Shown here piece by piece: positions 10,716-23,017 of a DNA stretch of 64,000 nt; position 1 is the stretch's first letter, and each line of letters starts with the position of its first letter. Under the pieces are notes generated by a model. That model searched no databases and was not told the DNA's origin. It worked only from the letters and a program-made list of their open reading frames with translations. The position numbers and the translations under genes are program-made. Source of the stretch: Euonymus europaeus (lineage: Eukaryota; Streptophyta; Magnoliopsida; Celastrales; Celastraceae); NCBI GenBank assembly GCA_963580455.1, contig OY756967.1, forward strand, positions 14,716,501 through 14,780,500. The letters run 5' to 3'.

Positions 10716-11075
10716 TAAATAGAATCAATTGCAAATTCTTTTATTCGATGCACGTTTGATTGCATGTTTGTAACTGACGTTTAAACAATTTATAATGCCA
10801 CGTTTTGTTATTCAAATTGTCAAAATTGAATAGGGTTGTAATTCTCTCATATAATTAATAATTTTGAGATTTTATTGTTAACGGTTTTACAATTCATTGA
10901 CTTTAACGTATAAAGTTACTAATTAATTCAATTTACATTTTGCTAATTTAATTTGAGTTTTGAAGTCTGCTGCCACCTTAGCTTGCTCTATTGCCATTGA
11001 TTAAACGTGCATGGTCATTGAAATATCAATATATCTCAAAATAAAGTAACATGCATATACTATTGACCGATTAAA
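10716..11075. other. Spacer between inverted Tork LTRs
   Basis: This AT-rich stretch has no gene. It separates the plus LTR arm (to 10715) from the minus LTR arm (from 11076) and would be the loop of the inverted repeat. Short pieces such as GATGCACGTTTGATTGCATG resemble, in inverse, 11000-11010, so part of it may be diverged LTR or leader. Confidence 0.5.
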
Positions 11076-12198
11076 GTATCAATTTGCACGTGCAAGCTCA
11101 CAGTGGCATATAAACACAAAAGACAACCGTGGCATGCACATACAAAAATCAATGTTTTTCACCATTGTTGTAAATAATAGAATACAAATATAAAGTAGTT
11201 TAACACATGCAATACAATGAATTTTACAATTCAATAAAGCATGCCACAATACATATGTAGAATTGAAAGTCAGAACAAAAGAAGTTACAAAAGACCGAAT
11301 CGGAATGCAAACACAAGATTGAAGTAAGATATGCAAATCGCAAATCTCCTTAAGGTGAAAATGCCCCAGCCACCGGTGTCAGTACTAAAATAGACAAACA
11401 CCTCCCAAGATACAATACTCTCTTCTACCGGTAGGTGACACAAGGATACCGGTAGGCTTGTTTCAACCAAGAATATAATGCACACTCAAAGAAGAATAAA
11501 TTCGACTAAGAAGAAGGAACGGAGTTTCAGCTCTTGAGTTGTATCCCTTCCTCTATTCCTAGGCTACTATTTATAGTAGAACCCAACCCAAAATCGACCC
11601 TAAAAACTAGCCAAATAAATTCTGTAACAGACTAGTGATAAAACGAATTTAAAATTGTAACGAAAGTTTGAATTAATTTCATAACGAAAATTTTGAATTT
11701 TCAATAAGCGCCATGTCCACATTCAACTAACCTGCGTAGTGGGCTAGTGCAAAATATTAAGTCCAGATGGGATGCGTAAGCCCAAGCCAAAGCTCGGCCA
11801 CGGCAACGGTGGGGCGGGGCTGCATGCTTTTGTGTGTTTTAGTGAGCCCAAGCCCATGATGTAGTGCCTCTCTCCCTCACAAAAGCTTAGGTGCCCTTGG
11901 GCCCATGTCTTACATCCAACACTTGAGTTTATAAACCCAAGTCACACAACACAATTCTTCAATGTGGGATTTCCACATTTATATTAGTTTGCACTCAATA
12001 TATCATGTCTAACATGACTACTTTGGAGTCAATATCCATTCAACCAAAAAATGGTTTTGGACAACTTTCAACTCCAATCTCTAGTCTTCATATTGAAGAT
12101 TAGAACCCACTAAATTACATTCAACTAATACTCACCTAGTTGTAATTAGTTGTAATTAATTATTGGTCAAATAGTGGTTGACCACCATTTTTTCCAAT
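11076..12198 (-). repeat. Tork-like 3' LTR (minus)
   Basis: Matches 33921-34764 over most of its length, with about 160 bp (near 11690-11870) that the right copy lacks. On the element strand it starts near 12198 (TTGGAAAAAATGGTGGTC, terminal TG mutated) directly after a purine tract. The TATA box is at 11568-11575. Its lower end is uncertain: homology to the inverted arm stops near 11076. Confidence 0.72.
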
Positions 12199-12565
12199 AA
12201 TCTCCCACATTGAATGGAAATAGACGACAATTCCGACACGAGGATTTTTCTGAGATTGAAAACTTGTTTGAGAGTGCAATAGGACCAATACTGCATCGAG
12301 ATAGGTAGCTTTTGGCTTTGAACCTTCCCTAATGAAAGTCTATCGAACTTACTTAACTAGTCAGTGGACTGACGCCTTGAACTGCCAGTTGGTGATGTAA
12401 GCCTAGACAATAAACCTCACACAGCGATGATCCAATTCATAGTTGGTTCTCGGTTGTGTTCATTGTTTCGGCCATGAACGTTTTGGGTTTAGTGAGTGCT
12501 TTAGAAAATATCGTCTTTTAAATATTTTCATAGAGTCGGCCTTGCTCTTCACTCACATAGGTGAT
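12199..12565 (-). other. Tork-like PPT and 3' untranslated region (left half)
   Basis: CCAATAATCTCCCACATTG at about 12195-12213 is the complement of the polypurine tract next to the LTR. The rest matches 34765-35126 closely and has no gene. It is interrupted at 12565 by the SIRE-like element and resumes at 29182. Confidence 0.75.
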
Positions 12566-14604
12566 TGTTTGACCATATGTCCTACATTTGTGTTTTGATG
12601 CAAAATACGTATTGGACTATTTGATTGTGCTTATCTTTGGATGAATTTGGATGAATCAAGAAATGTATTTTCTCTACTAATTTAAGCTTCATTATATATC
12701 TTTGAAATCATGTTTGATCATATTTGATATGAATTTGATGATTTTGGACTTGTTCATTTTCGCACTACAAAAATTGTTCAAACATCACACTGTGCACACG
12801 TTGGTTGAATTGTCATAACTTATTCATATAATCTCTGATTGACTTGATTCTTGTTTTGAAAATTATTTAAGACACTCTGGAATTTTTCATTGTGAAATAT
12901 TATCAGGTCAATTTTAAGTCTATCATGTTCAATTTGTCAGTTAAAATTAATTCACTAGTGTAGTTGTGAAACTAGCCTAGTTGAGATTTGCATGATCAAA
13001 TTGAATGACCAAACAACCTCAATTATAAGTGAAATTTTGTATGCACATTCTTATATAAATAAATTGATTTATAATGTGCTTACTTGAATTTTATTGAGCT
13101 TATATCATATTGGTTAACCCAAGTGCAAGCATTGAAGCTCTTTGAGCTTACAAGCAAAATTGGAGTGTTCTATCACTCATTTCTTTGTAGGTACAAATCA
13201 TACACTTATTTGGGAAATTAATTGAGGATATTAAATGGTCATGGAGTATTGAGGTTTCATTGTTTAGGCACTTAGAATCCGAGATCCCCTAGGAAACCCT
13301 ATTTGGGAGCAACTGAGATTATGTGAGATACATTGAAGGATTTATTTAGGAAAGAGTCTAAGACATATTTATTGAGAAATTTGACCAAATTTTTAGTGAA
13401 TAAGACTTAAATTGGTGCAACCCATTCTTATCCAAAATAGCCTCAATTCCTCAAATTGACCTTCCATGGGTTAGACTAAGTTGAATTAATGTTGGATGAT
13501 TTATTTGGAGTAGGGGCTTGGTCATAACCCTTCCAGAAAAACTTAGGAGCCTTTGGAGGGATTTTGAGAAGCCTTGGATTCATTGGAAATCAAATGAAAA
13601 ATATTGGAGCCAAAACACTTGGAGGAAAATTGTCCACATCACCATGTATTATTATGTTCTTGTTTTCAAGTAATTTGGGGGGAATTTCGTGTGAGACTTG
13701 CAGGGGTTGTTTGGTTGAGTGTTGAAGCCTTTGTAAGCATGAAGAAGAGTTTAACAAGAAGCACAAAAGATCCAAACAAACCTTGGAGCCAAGATTTGAA
13801 ATTTGAATCAAAGGTTGACGAAAAGTCAATAACGGCTAGCCTTTCAATGGTGTTGATTGATTTCGTTTTTGAAGATGAAGGGCAGAGATTATAAGTTGAT
13901 TGAGGGCTGAGATAGAAGATTAACAAGATCCAATGGCCAAGATTAAATGGAGACAAATGAAGAGGAAAGTCATGCTTCATTCCACACTTGGAAAACTCAT
14001 GTGCAAAAATTACCAACAGAGCTTTTGTTCTTGATTCTACAATTTTTGAGTGATCTTCTCTTGATCTTTTGATCATCATTTTCTGAGATTATTGTCATCA
14101 TCTTCCCTTCATCAACCTCAAGCTAGAACACACTTTCAAGCCAAAATCATTAATGTATTTCTTTGAGTGTTCTTGAGCTACTTTCCACAAAGCTTCTCCT
14201 AAACTTATTTCCATCTTTGTGAGACTTTGTGTGAACCTTTGGTTGAGTGAAAGCCACAAATTTGAGCCAAATTTATATCCTACCAGTGAGCTTTACATTG
14301 AGAGATTAAGTGTTCCTCATCCAAATAGCTTAGAGCTAATCTTGAGAGAACCAAAAACCAAATCACTTGTAAAAGTCCCTTTTGAGGCATTACCTTTGAG
14401 AGGTGTGTGAAAGTTTAAGGTTAGCTTCAAACCTTGGTGGTGTACAAGTTTGGGGTGTGCTTGAAAACCCTAAGTTTGTGGTGAACTTGCAAAACCACTT
14501 ATATCCTTTAGTGGATTTGGAAATCCTAAGCTTGAGGGCTTAGGTAGTGGATGTAGGTGTGAGCACCGAACCACTATATATCCTTGTGCACTCAATGATC
14601 GTAT
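12566..14604 (+). repeat. SIRE-like 5' LTR, 3'-truncated
   Basis: Matches 26822-28717 nearly base for base from about 12706 on. It has the true LTR start, which the 3' copy has lost. It ends at a deletion joining the TATA region (TATATAT at 14575-14581) straight to gag coding sequence near 14605, so R/U5, the primer-binding site and the gag start are gone. Confidence 0.88.
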
Positions 14605-16239
14605 TAGTGCATGTACTAGTGCTCAAGAGATATGGAAAATGCTAGAATTGAAGCATGAAGGAACTAGTCAAGTTAAAGATTGCAAAATTAACATGCTAGT
14701 ACAAAAGTATGAATTGTTTAAAATGCTTGAAGGTGAATGCATTAGTGACATATTTAATAGGTTGACATGCATATGCAATGATTTGAATGCACTTGGCAAA
14801 CCTTATCCTACGCATGACAAGGTGCAAAAAGTTCTAAGGAGCTTACCTAGAAATTGGAGTGAGAAGGTTACCGCATCGAGGAGGCCAAAGACTTGAGGAC
14901 TTTGAAGTTGGACGAGCTCATTGGGAGTTTGATGACTCATGAGATAAAATTGTTGAATAGAGTGGATGAAGAGCCTCAAAGGAAGAAGGGCATTGCCCTA
15001 GCCGTGACTACTAAACCTAAAGGGGCCATGGCTTCTAAGGTGAAGGATGAAGAGAACTCTTCAAGTAGTGAAAGTGATGAGGATAGTGATGATGAGATGG
15101 CAATGATGGTGAAGAACTTCAAGAAGTTTGTGAAGAACAAAAGAGGAGGATTCAAGAATAGGAAGTTCAAGTAGGAAGTTCAAGGGAAAGGAGAAGGAAA
15201 GAGAGAAGCCATCTTGCTTCAATTGTGGCAAGGTTGGCCACTTCCAAGCCGAATGCCCCAAAGCATCCAAGAAATATCACAAGGGAAAAGGCAAAGAGAA
15301 GAAGAAGGCATTGAGAGCAACATGGGATGATTCATTATCAAGCTCATCAAGTGAGGATGAGATGGAGCATAAGGCACACTTTTGTCTTATGGCAAAAGAG
15401 GAGAAAATTAACTCATCTTCTCAAGATGAGATGGTAAAAGATTCTACTCCTTTAACCTATGATGAATTGTATTCCAATTATGATGATTTATTTGATTGTC
15501 ATGGTATGTTGCTTAGAAAGTGCAAACAACTTAAGAAAGAAAATGCTAGAGTTATGAAAAATGATGAAATGCATGTTAGCGAACTTGAGAAGTTGAATGC
15601 CAAGTATATTGCTATATGTGCTAAAAATGATGATATGATACTTGAGCATGATGTTTTGATTGATGAGAATAAGTGTTTAAAACAAAAATCTCTTATGCTT
15701 GATGAGAATGCTTGTTTGGCTGAAGATTCAAATGTAAATATGCATGATTATAATCATCTTAAAGCTAGGGTGCTTGAGTTAGAAGAAGAATTAGTTACAT
15801 GGGATGAACATAAGCTTGTAATGCTTTCCAATGCTACTTCTTTGCAACATGAGCTTGATATGATAAAAGAAAAGAATAGATTTCTAGAAACTCAATTGTC
15901 TAAATTTTCCATGAGTTCCTTGAAATTGGATGAAATGTTGGCCTCTCAAAGGCATTATTTAGATAGGAGTGGACTTGGTTATGATTCTATGACTCTTGAT
16001 GGTTCTAAATATGAAAATGAAGAATCGGTTAAGCTTGTAAGACCTAAAGGAGACTTGACTAAAACTTCAAGGACTATACAAGGCTCAGCCAAGGCTTCAA
16101 AAGCCAAGGCCAAAGGTGCTCACTCATTGGGTGGTGCATCTTCATCTAGGGCCACACACCCTAGAGTGAGGAAAGTGAGTTTGAAAAAGGTTTGGGTGTC
16201 AAAGTGCTTGAAATATGATGAAAAAATTGATTATGCAAG
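14605..16239 (+). pseudogene. gag: SIRE-like gag, N-terminally deleted
   Basis: Gag forms the particle that packages element RNA. The fragment begins in the UBN2-type Gag domain (SAQEIWKMLELKHEGTSQVK). A one-base deletion near 14865 breaks the frame, and a 13-bp local duplication at about 15168-15185 breaks it again. A complete CCHC knuckle follows (CFNCGKVGHFQAEC, 15215-15256), then an acidic Ser-rich stretch and a long coiled coil (about 15470-15930, with heptads such as LKARVLELEEELVTWDEH) before a basic Ser/Ala region. The 5' end is fused to LTR. The gene is split by the gypsy insertion at 16240 and its last 26 codons are at 22940-23017. Confidence 0.88.
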
Positions 16240-17268
16240 TGTGACGCCGCGATCCAGGCACGCCACGGGTGCCCTCCGGCACCGTCCTAGGCCACTAGTG
16301 CGATCATCCAGCGAACCGGAAATCCGGCGGCATCTCCTTGTATATCGGAGAGTCCCCGCCTGCATCAGAAACACGCAGCAGAAAAATCATCAATCCATCA
16401 CACTAGCAACCTAGCCAGGGCTCAGGCCTCAATCACATGCAATCCTGATCCTAGGGTCTCAGGCCATCCACTACCAGCATGCACAAACTGATAGTATAAA
16501 CACAACATCAAATTCATAATATCATATAACCATAAAATCAACTCAGCATACATCATGCATACACCCTCTAGTGCCAAATGGTTATAAGTATATCATGAAG
16601 AATCATCAATACATCTTTTACAAAATACGTGCTTAGCCTATCTCTCTATCACCCTCATCCTTCCCAGGGCCATCCATGTCACATCCCGCTCTCATTGATC
16701 CGCTCCACTGGTACCTGTACCTGTACCAGTATCAGTATCACCTGTGGGTGGAAAAGAAAGTAGGGAGTGAGCAAGAAGCTGAGTAGGGTAAAGAGTATAA
16801 GAGAACAAAGGCAGAATCTGAACAATAGGCTATGCAACAATATGAAAACTACTACATGCACGTATACTCAACAATCACATAAAACATCAATCCGGGCAAT
16901 CCCCTCATGAGCAAACATCATCGATACCATGGCTCGTTCCATGTAATAACGAACGTGAGCAAGCTCACCACATCAACTCATCAATATCATGGTCGCTATC
17001 CATGTCATATTGAATAGGAGCAAGCTCCCTAACATCAATCACATTTGAATTACCCGGTTGCGTGATCCCATCACGCCCGCACCAATCCAGGCAAGGTTCC
17101 TCATTAACCGTACCTCTAGTGCGTTATCCTACTTGGAGTTCACTTGACTCGATGGTAACTCTCATCACCTCGCCATCCCTCCAAGTAGCTTTCAAGAATC
17201 CTAAGGAGCCCCGAGTCCATACCCGGTCCCCCATGCAACTCTAATGCACTTATGCCATGACATGCCGA

Positions 17269-17303
<35 letters not shown>

Positions 17304-17590
17304 CATCCTACATATATACATACATAACTATCATGATGCATGAACGGAAATCACATCGTGCCCATAGGTGATGGGACACACACAATTGGGTCATGCAACA
17401 TCAAAAATCACAATATTCTACATACAAGGTTCGTTTCCCCTTAGAAGCAATTAAGGCGGAAACACAAATAAAATGACCAATGAGGAATCGAAACGCTCTT
17501 TAAAAGATTTAGAACAACGATAGAAAGAATGGTTGGAAATCCGCTACCTCGTGTCGAGCAATTCACAAAACCTCACAATTAGGGTTTTAA
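16240..17590 (-). repeat. 3' LTR of the Tekay-like element, truncated
   Basis: Matches 20686-22047 closely, including the motif TGATGGGACACACACAATTG and an (AT)n tract. About 890 bp of LTR corresponding to 22050-22934 are missing, and the sequence joins pol at about 17590-17598. Confidence 0.88.
17273..17300. repeat. (AT)n microsatellite within the Tekay-like LTR
   Basis: A pure AT dinucleotide run of about 28 bp. The same site in the other LTR (21729-21752) is shorter and ends in GTATATG, so the length changed after insertion. Confidence 0.9.
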
Positions 17591-17597
17591 CCCCCCG

Positions 17598-19640
17598 TTA
17601 CATCAACACACAACCTAAACCAACTCCAGACGCATCGCAAAACACTTGGTAGCCTACATTCCTTTCCAAAACCACCAACACTGGAGGTGTTGTCAACCTC
17701 TTCTTCAACTCTTCAAATGCGGCCTCACATTCGTCTGTCCACACAAACGGTATGCCCTTCTTTGTAAGCTGCGTCATCGGCAAAGCAACTCTCAAAAAAT
17801 CCTCAATAAATTTCTGGTAGTAACCCGCCAATCCTAGAAAACTCCGGATCTCTGTCACATTCTTTGGTCTCTCCCAATTCAAAACCGACTCAACCTTGGA
17901 GTAGTCAACCGCTATGCCTTCTTGAGTGATCACATGGCCTAGGAACTTCACTTCCGTGGCCCAAAATTCACACTTACTCAATTTGGCATATAGTTGATTC
18001 TCCCTCAACATCTGTAACACTACTCTCAAGTGTTTCTCATGCTCTTCCTCCGTAGGAGAATAAATCAATATATCATCTATAAACACCACCACAAAGTTAT
18101 CCAAAAACGGTCTAAGAACCCTTTGCATTAGGTCCATGAACACCGTTGGGGCATTTGTCAACCCAAACGGCATCACAAGAAACTCATAATGCCCATAACG
18201 AGTTCTAAACACTGTTTTCTGGATATCCTCATCCTTAATCCTCAACTGATGATAACCCGACCTCAAGTCAATCTTAGAGAAATGTCTAGCACCTCTCAAT
18301 TGGTCAAACAAATCATTGATCCTAGGCAACGGATACTTATTCCTTATTATAACCTTATTCAACTGCCTATAATCAATACACATCCTCAAACTTTCGTCTT
18401 TCTTCTTGACGAACAACACCGGTGCTCTCCATGGGGACACACCCGGTCTAATGAACCCTAAGTTTAGCAACTCCTCTAATTGAGAACTCAACTCCTTCAA
18501 CTCTGTTGGAGCCATCCGATACGGCGGAATCGAAATCGGCTTGACATTCGGATGCAACTCAATAGCAAAGTCAATCTCCCTCTTCGGAGGTAATCCCGGC
18601 AACTCTTCCGAAAATACATCCATAAACTCTTCCACTACCCGAATCATAGTAGCTACATCTCCCTTAGGAGCCGAAGTCACCAAACTTGCGACTCTACAAT
18701 CCTGATACGAAGGGTTATCCATGAAATGAGGGCATAGTATCCCCTTCGATCCTTGTAAATGAATCACCCTACCCTCTGGTACTCTAAGAGTGATCCTCCT
18801 TTGCCAAAAGTCAAGCACTCCTTGGTGCTTTGTCAACCAATCAACTCCGAGTATCACATCGAAGTCCTTGAAATCTAACACATACAAATCGGCTTGTAGA
18901 GATATTTCTCCAAACCGACACTCACAACCGAACACTACTCCCTCCAACGTGGTAAAGTGCCCGAATGGTAAGGACACCGTAAACATTCTTCTAATCGGCG
19001 AAATCTCCACTGCTAGTGCGTTCGCTAACGAACTAGTAGTAAATGAGGAGGTAGCTCCAGAATCAAACAAGACTCTAGCCCAATAATTCAAAATCAAAAA
19101 TGTACCTCCAATGAAATTGGGATGCTCCTGTGCCTCCTGATGTCCCATAGCAAAGACACGACCATCTGTCAGTGCATACTGCTGCTGCTGAGACTGTCTG
19201 CCTCCACCTCGCCCTCTCCCTCCCGATGGAACAGTGGAAGGAAGAGTTGGATGTGGTACTCCCAGTATCTGAGGCTGATACTGCCCTCCCTGGTTGCCCT
19301 GCGAACACTCACTCTTCTTGTGGCCCATCTTGCCACACCCAAAGCATCTAAATCCAGAAGATCTGCACTCTTTTATCATGTGCCCTTCTTTCCCACACTT
19401 GTAACACGTCACCTTGCCCCCTGGGGGCCTTGGACCCTTGCCTCGGTCCCCTTTCTGATGAGGAAAATCAGTCTTCTGCTTCTTGAGGCTACCACCACCA
19501 CCACTGCTACCCTTAGTCACTGGACGCTTCCTCTGAGCCTCATTCCGCTCACTCAACTCAAAGTCCAACGCCATCTCAACTGTGCCATCATACGATACCA
19601 CCCTAGTGGCCATCACCATCCTCCTAAGACTGGGTAGCAA
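17598..19640 (-). pseudogene. gag-pol: Tekay-like gag C-terminus, protease, RT and RNase H start
   Basis: A 680-codon open frame on the minus strand. Residues 79-92 ([14 protein letters not shown]) and 99-112 ([14 protein letters not shown]) are two CCHC nucleic-acid-binding knuckles. Residues 190-200 ([11 protein letters not shown]) are the aspartic protease site. RT spans about 374-550, with [32 protein letters not shown] and the active-site box FIDDILI (520-526). The RNase H start ([10 protein letters not shown]) is at 668-677. The frame ends at a TAA exactly at the deletion that removed the rest of RNase H, the integrase and part of the LTR. The upstream Gag core is in another frame (19641-20515). 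The uninterrupted length suggests a fairly young copy. Confidence 0.92.
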
Positions 19641-20515
19641 CCCATCTCGGTACCTTGCCGCCTTCTTTGCATCGGTAGGAGCAAACTCTCTCCTAAAACT
19701 GCTTGGTGTATAGAGACACCGTCATCTTTGATTCTGCAACAAATTTAGAAACTGTTTGGCCTTCTCAGTCTGCAGAGGTCTTGGCACAAACTTCTGCATG
19801 AACAACTACTCGAAAGAGGTCCATGTAAGCTCATTTCATTTCTGACCCATGGACATCCACCATTCATAGGCCACTCCACTCAAATAATAGAACACAAACT
19901 TCACCCGCCGCTCATCAGGTATCTCTACGTGTCCATCCTCATGCTCAACTGATTGAACCACTCCTTCGCCCCCACACCCGTTCCAGCTCTAGAAAAGGTT
20001 GGAGGAGAAGTCCTCCTCAGCTGATCCACCTCATACATACCCCTTTCAGCTCTCGGTGTTGTAGCTATCTCAGTAGTAGCCTCGGGTACCACACCCTCAG
20101 TACGAGTGCCAGTTGCACCTATCGCCTGAGCCACTGCTTGTGCTATCGTCTGTGTCTGTGTCTGCACTATACTCATCATGAAGCTAGCAAGTCCCTCCAT
20201 CGTCATCGGTTGCCCCCCTGTAATAACAGGAGCAACAGGTCTTGCAGGTGGTGCCTGCTGATCATCACTCTCCATCGGTAGTCTCTCATGAACTATCTCT
20301 TCCTCTCTCAACTCCGGATCCACATTCGGAACCGAATCCTCAGTGCTAGGAGTGCCTCTAATGACACGCCCCACCCCAACACTACGGCCTCTACCTCGGC
20401 CCCAACCAACTCTCCGTCGGCCTCTGCCATAAGGTACCTCAGTCCCACTCTCAAACCTGGTAGTTCTACGGGTATTCATCTGCATGGCAAACAGACAATA
20501 CCATTTAACACACAA
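19641..20515 (-). pseudogene. gag: Tekay-like gag, N-terminal and core part
   Basis: The frame at 19925-20515 starts in an Arg/Gly-rich N-terminus (YGRGRRRVGWGRGRGR), passes MEGLASFMMSIVQTQTQTIA and reaches RTSPPTFSRAGTGVGAKEWF. After a frameshift, 19641-19930 encodes the retrotransposon Gag core (VFYYLSGVAYEWW, FMQKFVPRPLQTEKAKQFL) with three stops. The start is probably the ATG of MNTRRTTRF (near 20479), since the same MNTRK start occurs in the second gypsy element at about 62694. It leads directly into the 680-codon frame. Confidence 0.8.
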
Positions 20516-20667
20516 CTCAACAGAGGATTTATTAGGAACTAGAAAACATACCAGATCAGCAGCGGTTGTGACATGGCCTAGATTACCCTGCCATACATCT
20601 AGGACCCATTCCCGATCCTATATATATATAAATCAAACAACCTCCTACATATATAAATCAAACCAAC

Positions 20668-20685
20668 CTCCCTCCAATAACAAAT
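20668..20685 (-). other. Degenerate primer-binding site
   Basis: On the minus strand TTTGTTATTGGAGGGAGG follows the LTR end directly. It aligns loosely with the initiator-tRNA-Met complement TGGTATCAGAGC used by this group; the related element at 62811-62826 is a better match. Confidence 0.45.
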
Positions 20686-22934
20686 TGTGACGCCCCGATC
20701 CGGGCACGCCACGGGTGCCCTCCAGTGCGATCATTCGGGGAACCAAAAATTCGGCGACTAGTGCGATCATCCGGGGAACCAAAAATTCGGCGAAATCTCC
20801 CCGTATATCGGAGAGTCCCCGCCTGCATCAGAAACACGCAGCAGAAAAATCATCAATCCATCACACTAGCAACCTAGCCAGGCCTCAGGCCTCAATCACA
20901 TGCAATCCTGATCCTAGGCCCTCAGGCCATCCACTACCAGCATGCACAAACTGATAGTATAAACACATCATCAAATTCATAGTGTCATATAACCATAAAA
21001 TCAACTCAGCATATATCATGCATACACCCTTTGGTGCCAAATGGTTATAAGTATATCATGAAGAATCATCAATACATCGTTTACAAAATACGTGCTTAGA
21101 GTATCTCTCTAGCACCCTCATCCTACTGAGGCCATCCATGTCACATCCCGCTCTCACTGATCCGCTCCTCTGGTACCTGTACCTGTACCAGTATCCCCTG
21201 TGGGTGGAAAAGAAAGTAGAGAGTGAGCAAGAAGCTGAGTAGGGTAAAGAGTATAAGAGAACAAAGGCAGAATCCGAACAATAGGCTATGCAGCAATATG
21301 AAAACTACTACATGCACGTATACTTAACAATCACATAAAACATCAATCCGGGCAATCCCCTCATGAGCAAACATCATCGATACCACAGCTCGTTACATGT
21401 AATATCGAACGTGAGCAAGCTCACCACATCAACTCATCAATATCATGGTCGCTATCCATGTCATATTGAATAGGAGCAAGCTCCCTAACATCAATCGCTC
21501 TTGGATTACCAGGTTGCGTGATCCCATCACGCCCGCACCATTCCAGGCAAGGTCCCTCATTAACCGTACCTCTAGTGCGTTATCCTACTTGGAGTTCACT
21601 TGACTCGGTGGTAACTCTCATCACCTCGTCATCCCTCCAAGTAGCTTTCAAGAATCCTAAGGAGCCTTGAGTCCATACCTGGTCCCCCATGCAACTCTAA
21701 TGCACTTATGCCATGACATGCCGAAGAGATATATATATATATATATATATATGTATATGAACATCCTACATATATACATACATAACTATCATGATGCATG
21801 AACGAAAATCACATCGTGCCCATAGGTGATGGGACACACACAATTGGGTCATGCAACATCAAAAATCACAATATTCTACATACAAGGTTCGTTTCCCCTT
21901 AGAAGAAATTAAGGGTGAAACACAAATAAAACGACCAATGAGGAATCGAAACACTCTTTAAAAGATTTAGAACAACGATAGAAAGAATGGTTGGAAATCC
22001 CCTACCTCGTGTCGAGCAATTCACAAACACAATTAGGGTTTTAAGCCCCCATTTCACCAACCTAACAATTCCACATAATATCATACCCATTTAATCATCC
22101 AAACATCTCAATATATCATATCCAATATGAATTAAACAACTAAATTGAGAAAAATTACTTTCTCTCTCTAGGGTTCCTCTCAAACCCTAAACTCAACCTT
22201 ATGGAACTCAACTCTAAAACAAGAATCAAACCTACATATTCAACCACGTATGACCCTAAATCAACATATCTAAACCATAGGAATCAACTCTAAACAAAAC
22301 TAACAAAATCTACTCGAAACCCTAGAAATGAAATAATGAAGAAACTTACCTCCAAGGCTTGAATCTTCCTTGAGTCCTCTCTAAATCTCCAAAACCAAGC
22401 TTCAATCTCCAAAAATCACCTCAAATACTCTTCACTCTCTAGAATCGTCACTCTCTCTCTCTCTAGGATGAACCAAAACCAGACATTTCCCTAAAATGGC
22501 TCCCTGGAGCCTTTTTTAAAACACGGGTTGAGCCTAGGCACTACCCTGGGCGCCTAGGCGCCCTGGCCTAACAAAATTTCCCTCAGGCGCTGCCCTGGGC
22601 GCCATTCTGGGCGTGCAGGGTTCTCTCGCCCAAGCGAGGTGCACCTAGGAGCCTCTGCGCCTACTCCACATCCCATCTCCCACTGGACTGGGCGCTGCGC
22701 CTAGGCGCCCCAAGATGCGCCCAGTCCAGTACCTCCTCTTCTGGACTTCCTCCATTCATTGGACTGGGCGCTGCGCCTAGGCGCCCCCTGGTGCGCCCAG
22801 TCCATTGCCTCCTTTTCTGGACTTCTTCTCTTGCATGCCTCACTGGACTAGGCGCCCCCTTGTGCGCCTAGTCCAGTTTTTCCGCCTTTTTTTAAACATA
22901 AAAATTGCACTAATTTTTGGGTCGGGATTTCACA
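20686..22934 (-). repeat. 5' LTR of the Tekay-like element (2249 bp)
   Basis: The only complete LTR of this element, starting TGTGACGCCCCGATCC and ending GGGATTTCACA in plus orientation. Near its start a block of about 43 bp (GTGCGATCATCCGGGGAACC type) is tandemly duplicated at 20725-20790. The far end (22500-22900) is GC-rich with repeated inverted motifs. Confidence 0.9.
22530..22880. repeat. Cluster of GC-rich inverted repeats in the LTR U3
   Basis: Three hairpin-forming units at about 22680-22732, 22757-22806 and 22838-22877 have arms of the type CTGGACTGGGCGC and GCGCCCAGTCCAG around a short loop, spaced about 75-80 bp. A fourth palindrome, GGGCGCCTAGGCGCC, lies at about 22549. In element orientation they occupy the first 400 bp of U3. 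Confidence 0.8.
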
Positions 22935-22939
22935 GCAAG

Positions 22940-23017
22940 TGTTGTGCGAAAATTAAATGTCTATGCTATTGTATCTAACCCTCAAGGATCCAAAGTTTGG
23001 ATACCTAAGGTCTTTTG
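22940..23017 (+). pseudogene. gag: SIRE-like gag, last codons after the gypsy insertion
   Basis: The frame resumes after the duplicated GCAAG with VVRKLNVYAIVSNPQGSKVW and ends IPKVF then TGA. The second SIRE copy (49252-49350, minus) has the same end and the same TGA. The pol frame that follows is in the same reading phase. Confidence 0.8.

Larger units (their letters stand above)
16240..22934 (-). mobile_element. Tekay-like chromovirus gypsy retrotransposon, minus strand
   Basis: It starts TGTGACGCC at 16240 and ends TTTCACA at 22934, flanked by GCAAG (16235-16239, 22935-22939). Removing it restores the SIRE gag frame seen in the second SIRE copy. Gag with two CCHC knuckles, a DSGAT protease and an RT with FIDDILIYS fit chromoviruses of the Tekay/Del group. 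RNase H, integrase, any chromodomain, the PPT and the start of the 3' LTR are missing through one deletion at about 17590-17598. The element is non-autonomous and defective. Confidence 0.9.

Noticed and set aside
13604..13894. 96-codon ORF in SIRE LTRs (also 27721-28011 and 44129-44419)
   Set aside because: The differences between the two plus copies (Gly/Arg, Ala/Val, Leu/Ile, Asp/Tyr, Val/Ile) are all amino-acid changing and the fourth LTR copy is broken. The frame looks neutral and persists through LTR similarity.
14219..14410. 63-66 codon ORF in SIRE LTRs (also 28336-28536, 43603-43803, 52292-52492)
   Set aside because: Present in all four LTRs but short, with a variable C-terminus due to a frameshift in the first copy. 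No domain is recognised and it is explained by shared LTR ancestry.
15311..16414. 367-codon plus ORF taken as a single protein
   Set aside because: Its last part (16240-16414) reads into the Tekay-like LTR past the insertion point. Only the portion to 16239 is SIRE gag.
17646..17837. Plus-strand frames over 17646-19637 and 20288-20690
   Set aside because: They are antisense shadows of the Tekay-like gag-pol on the minus strand.
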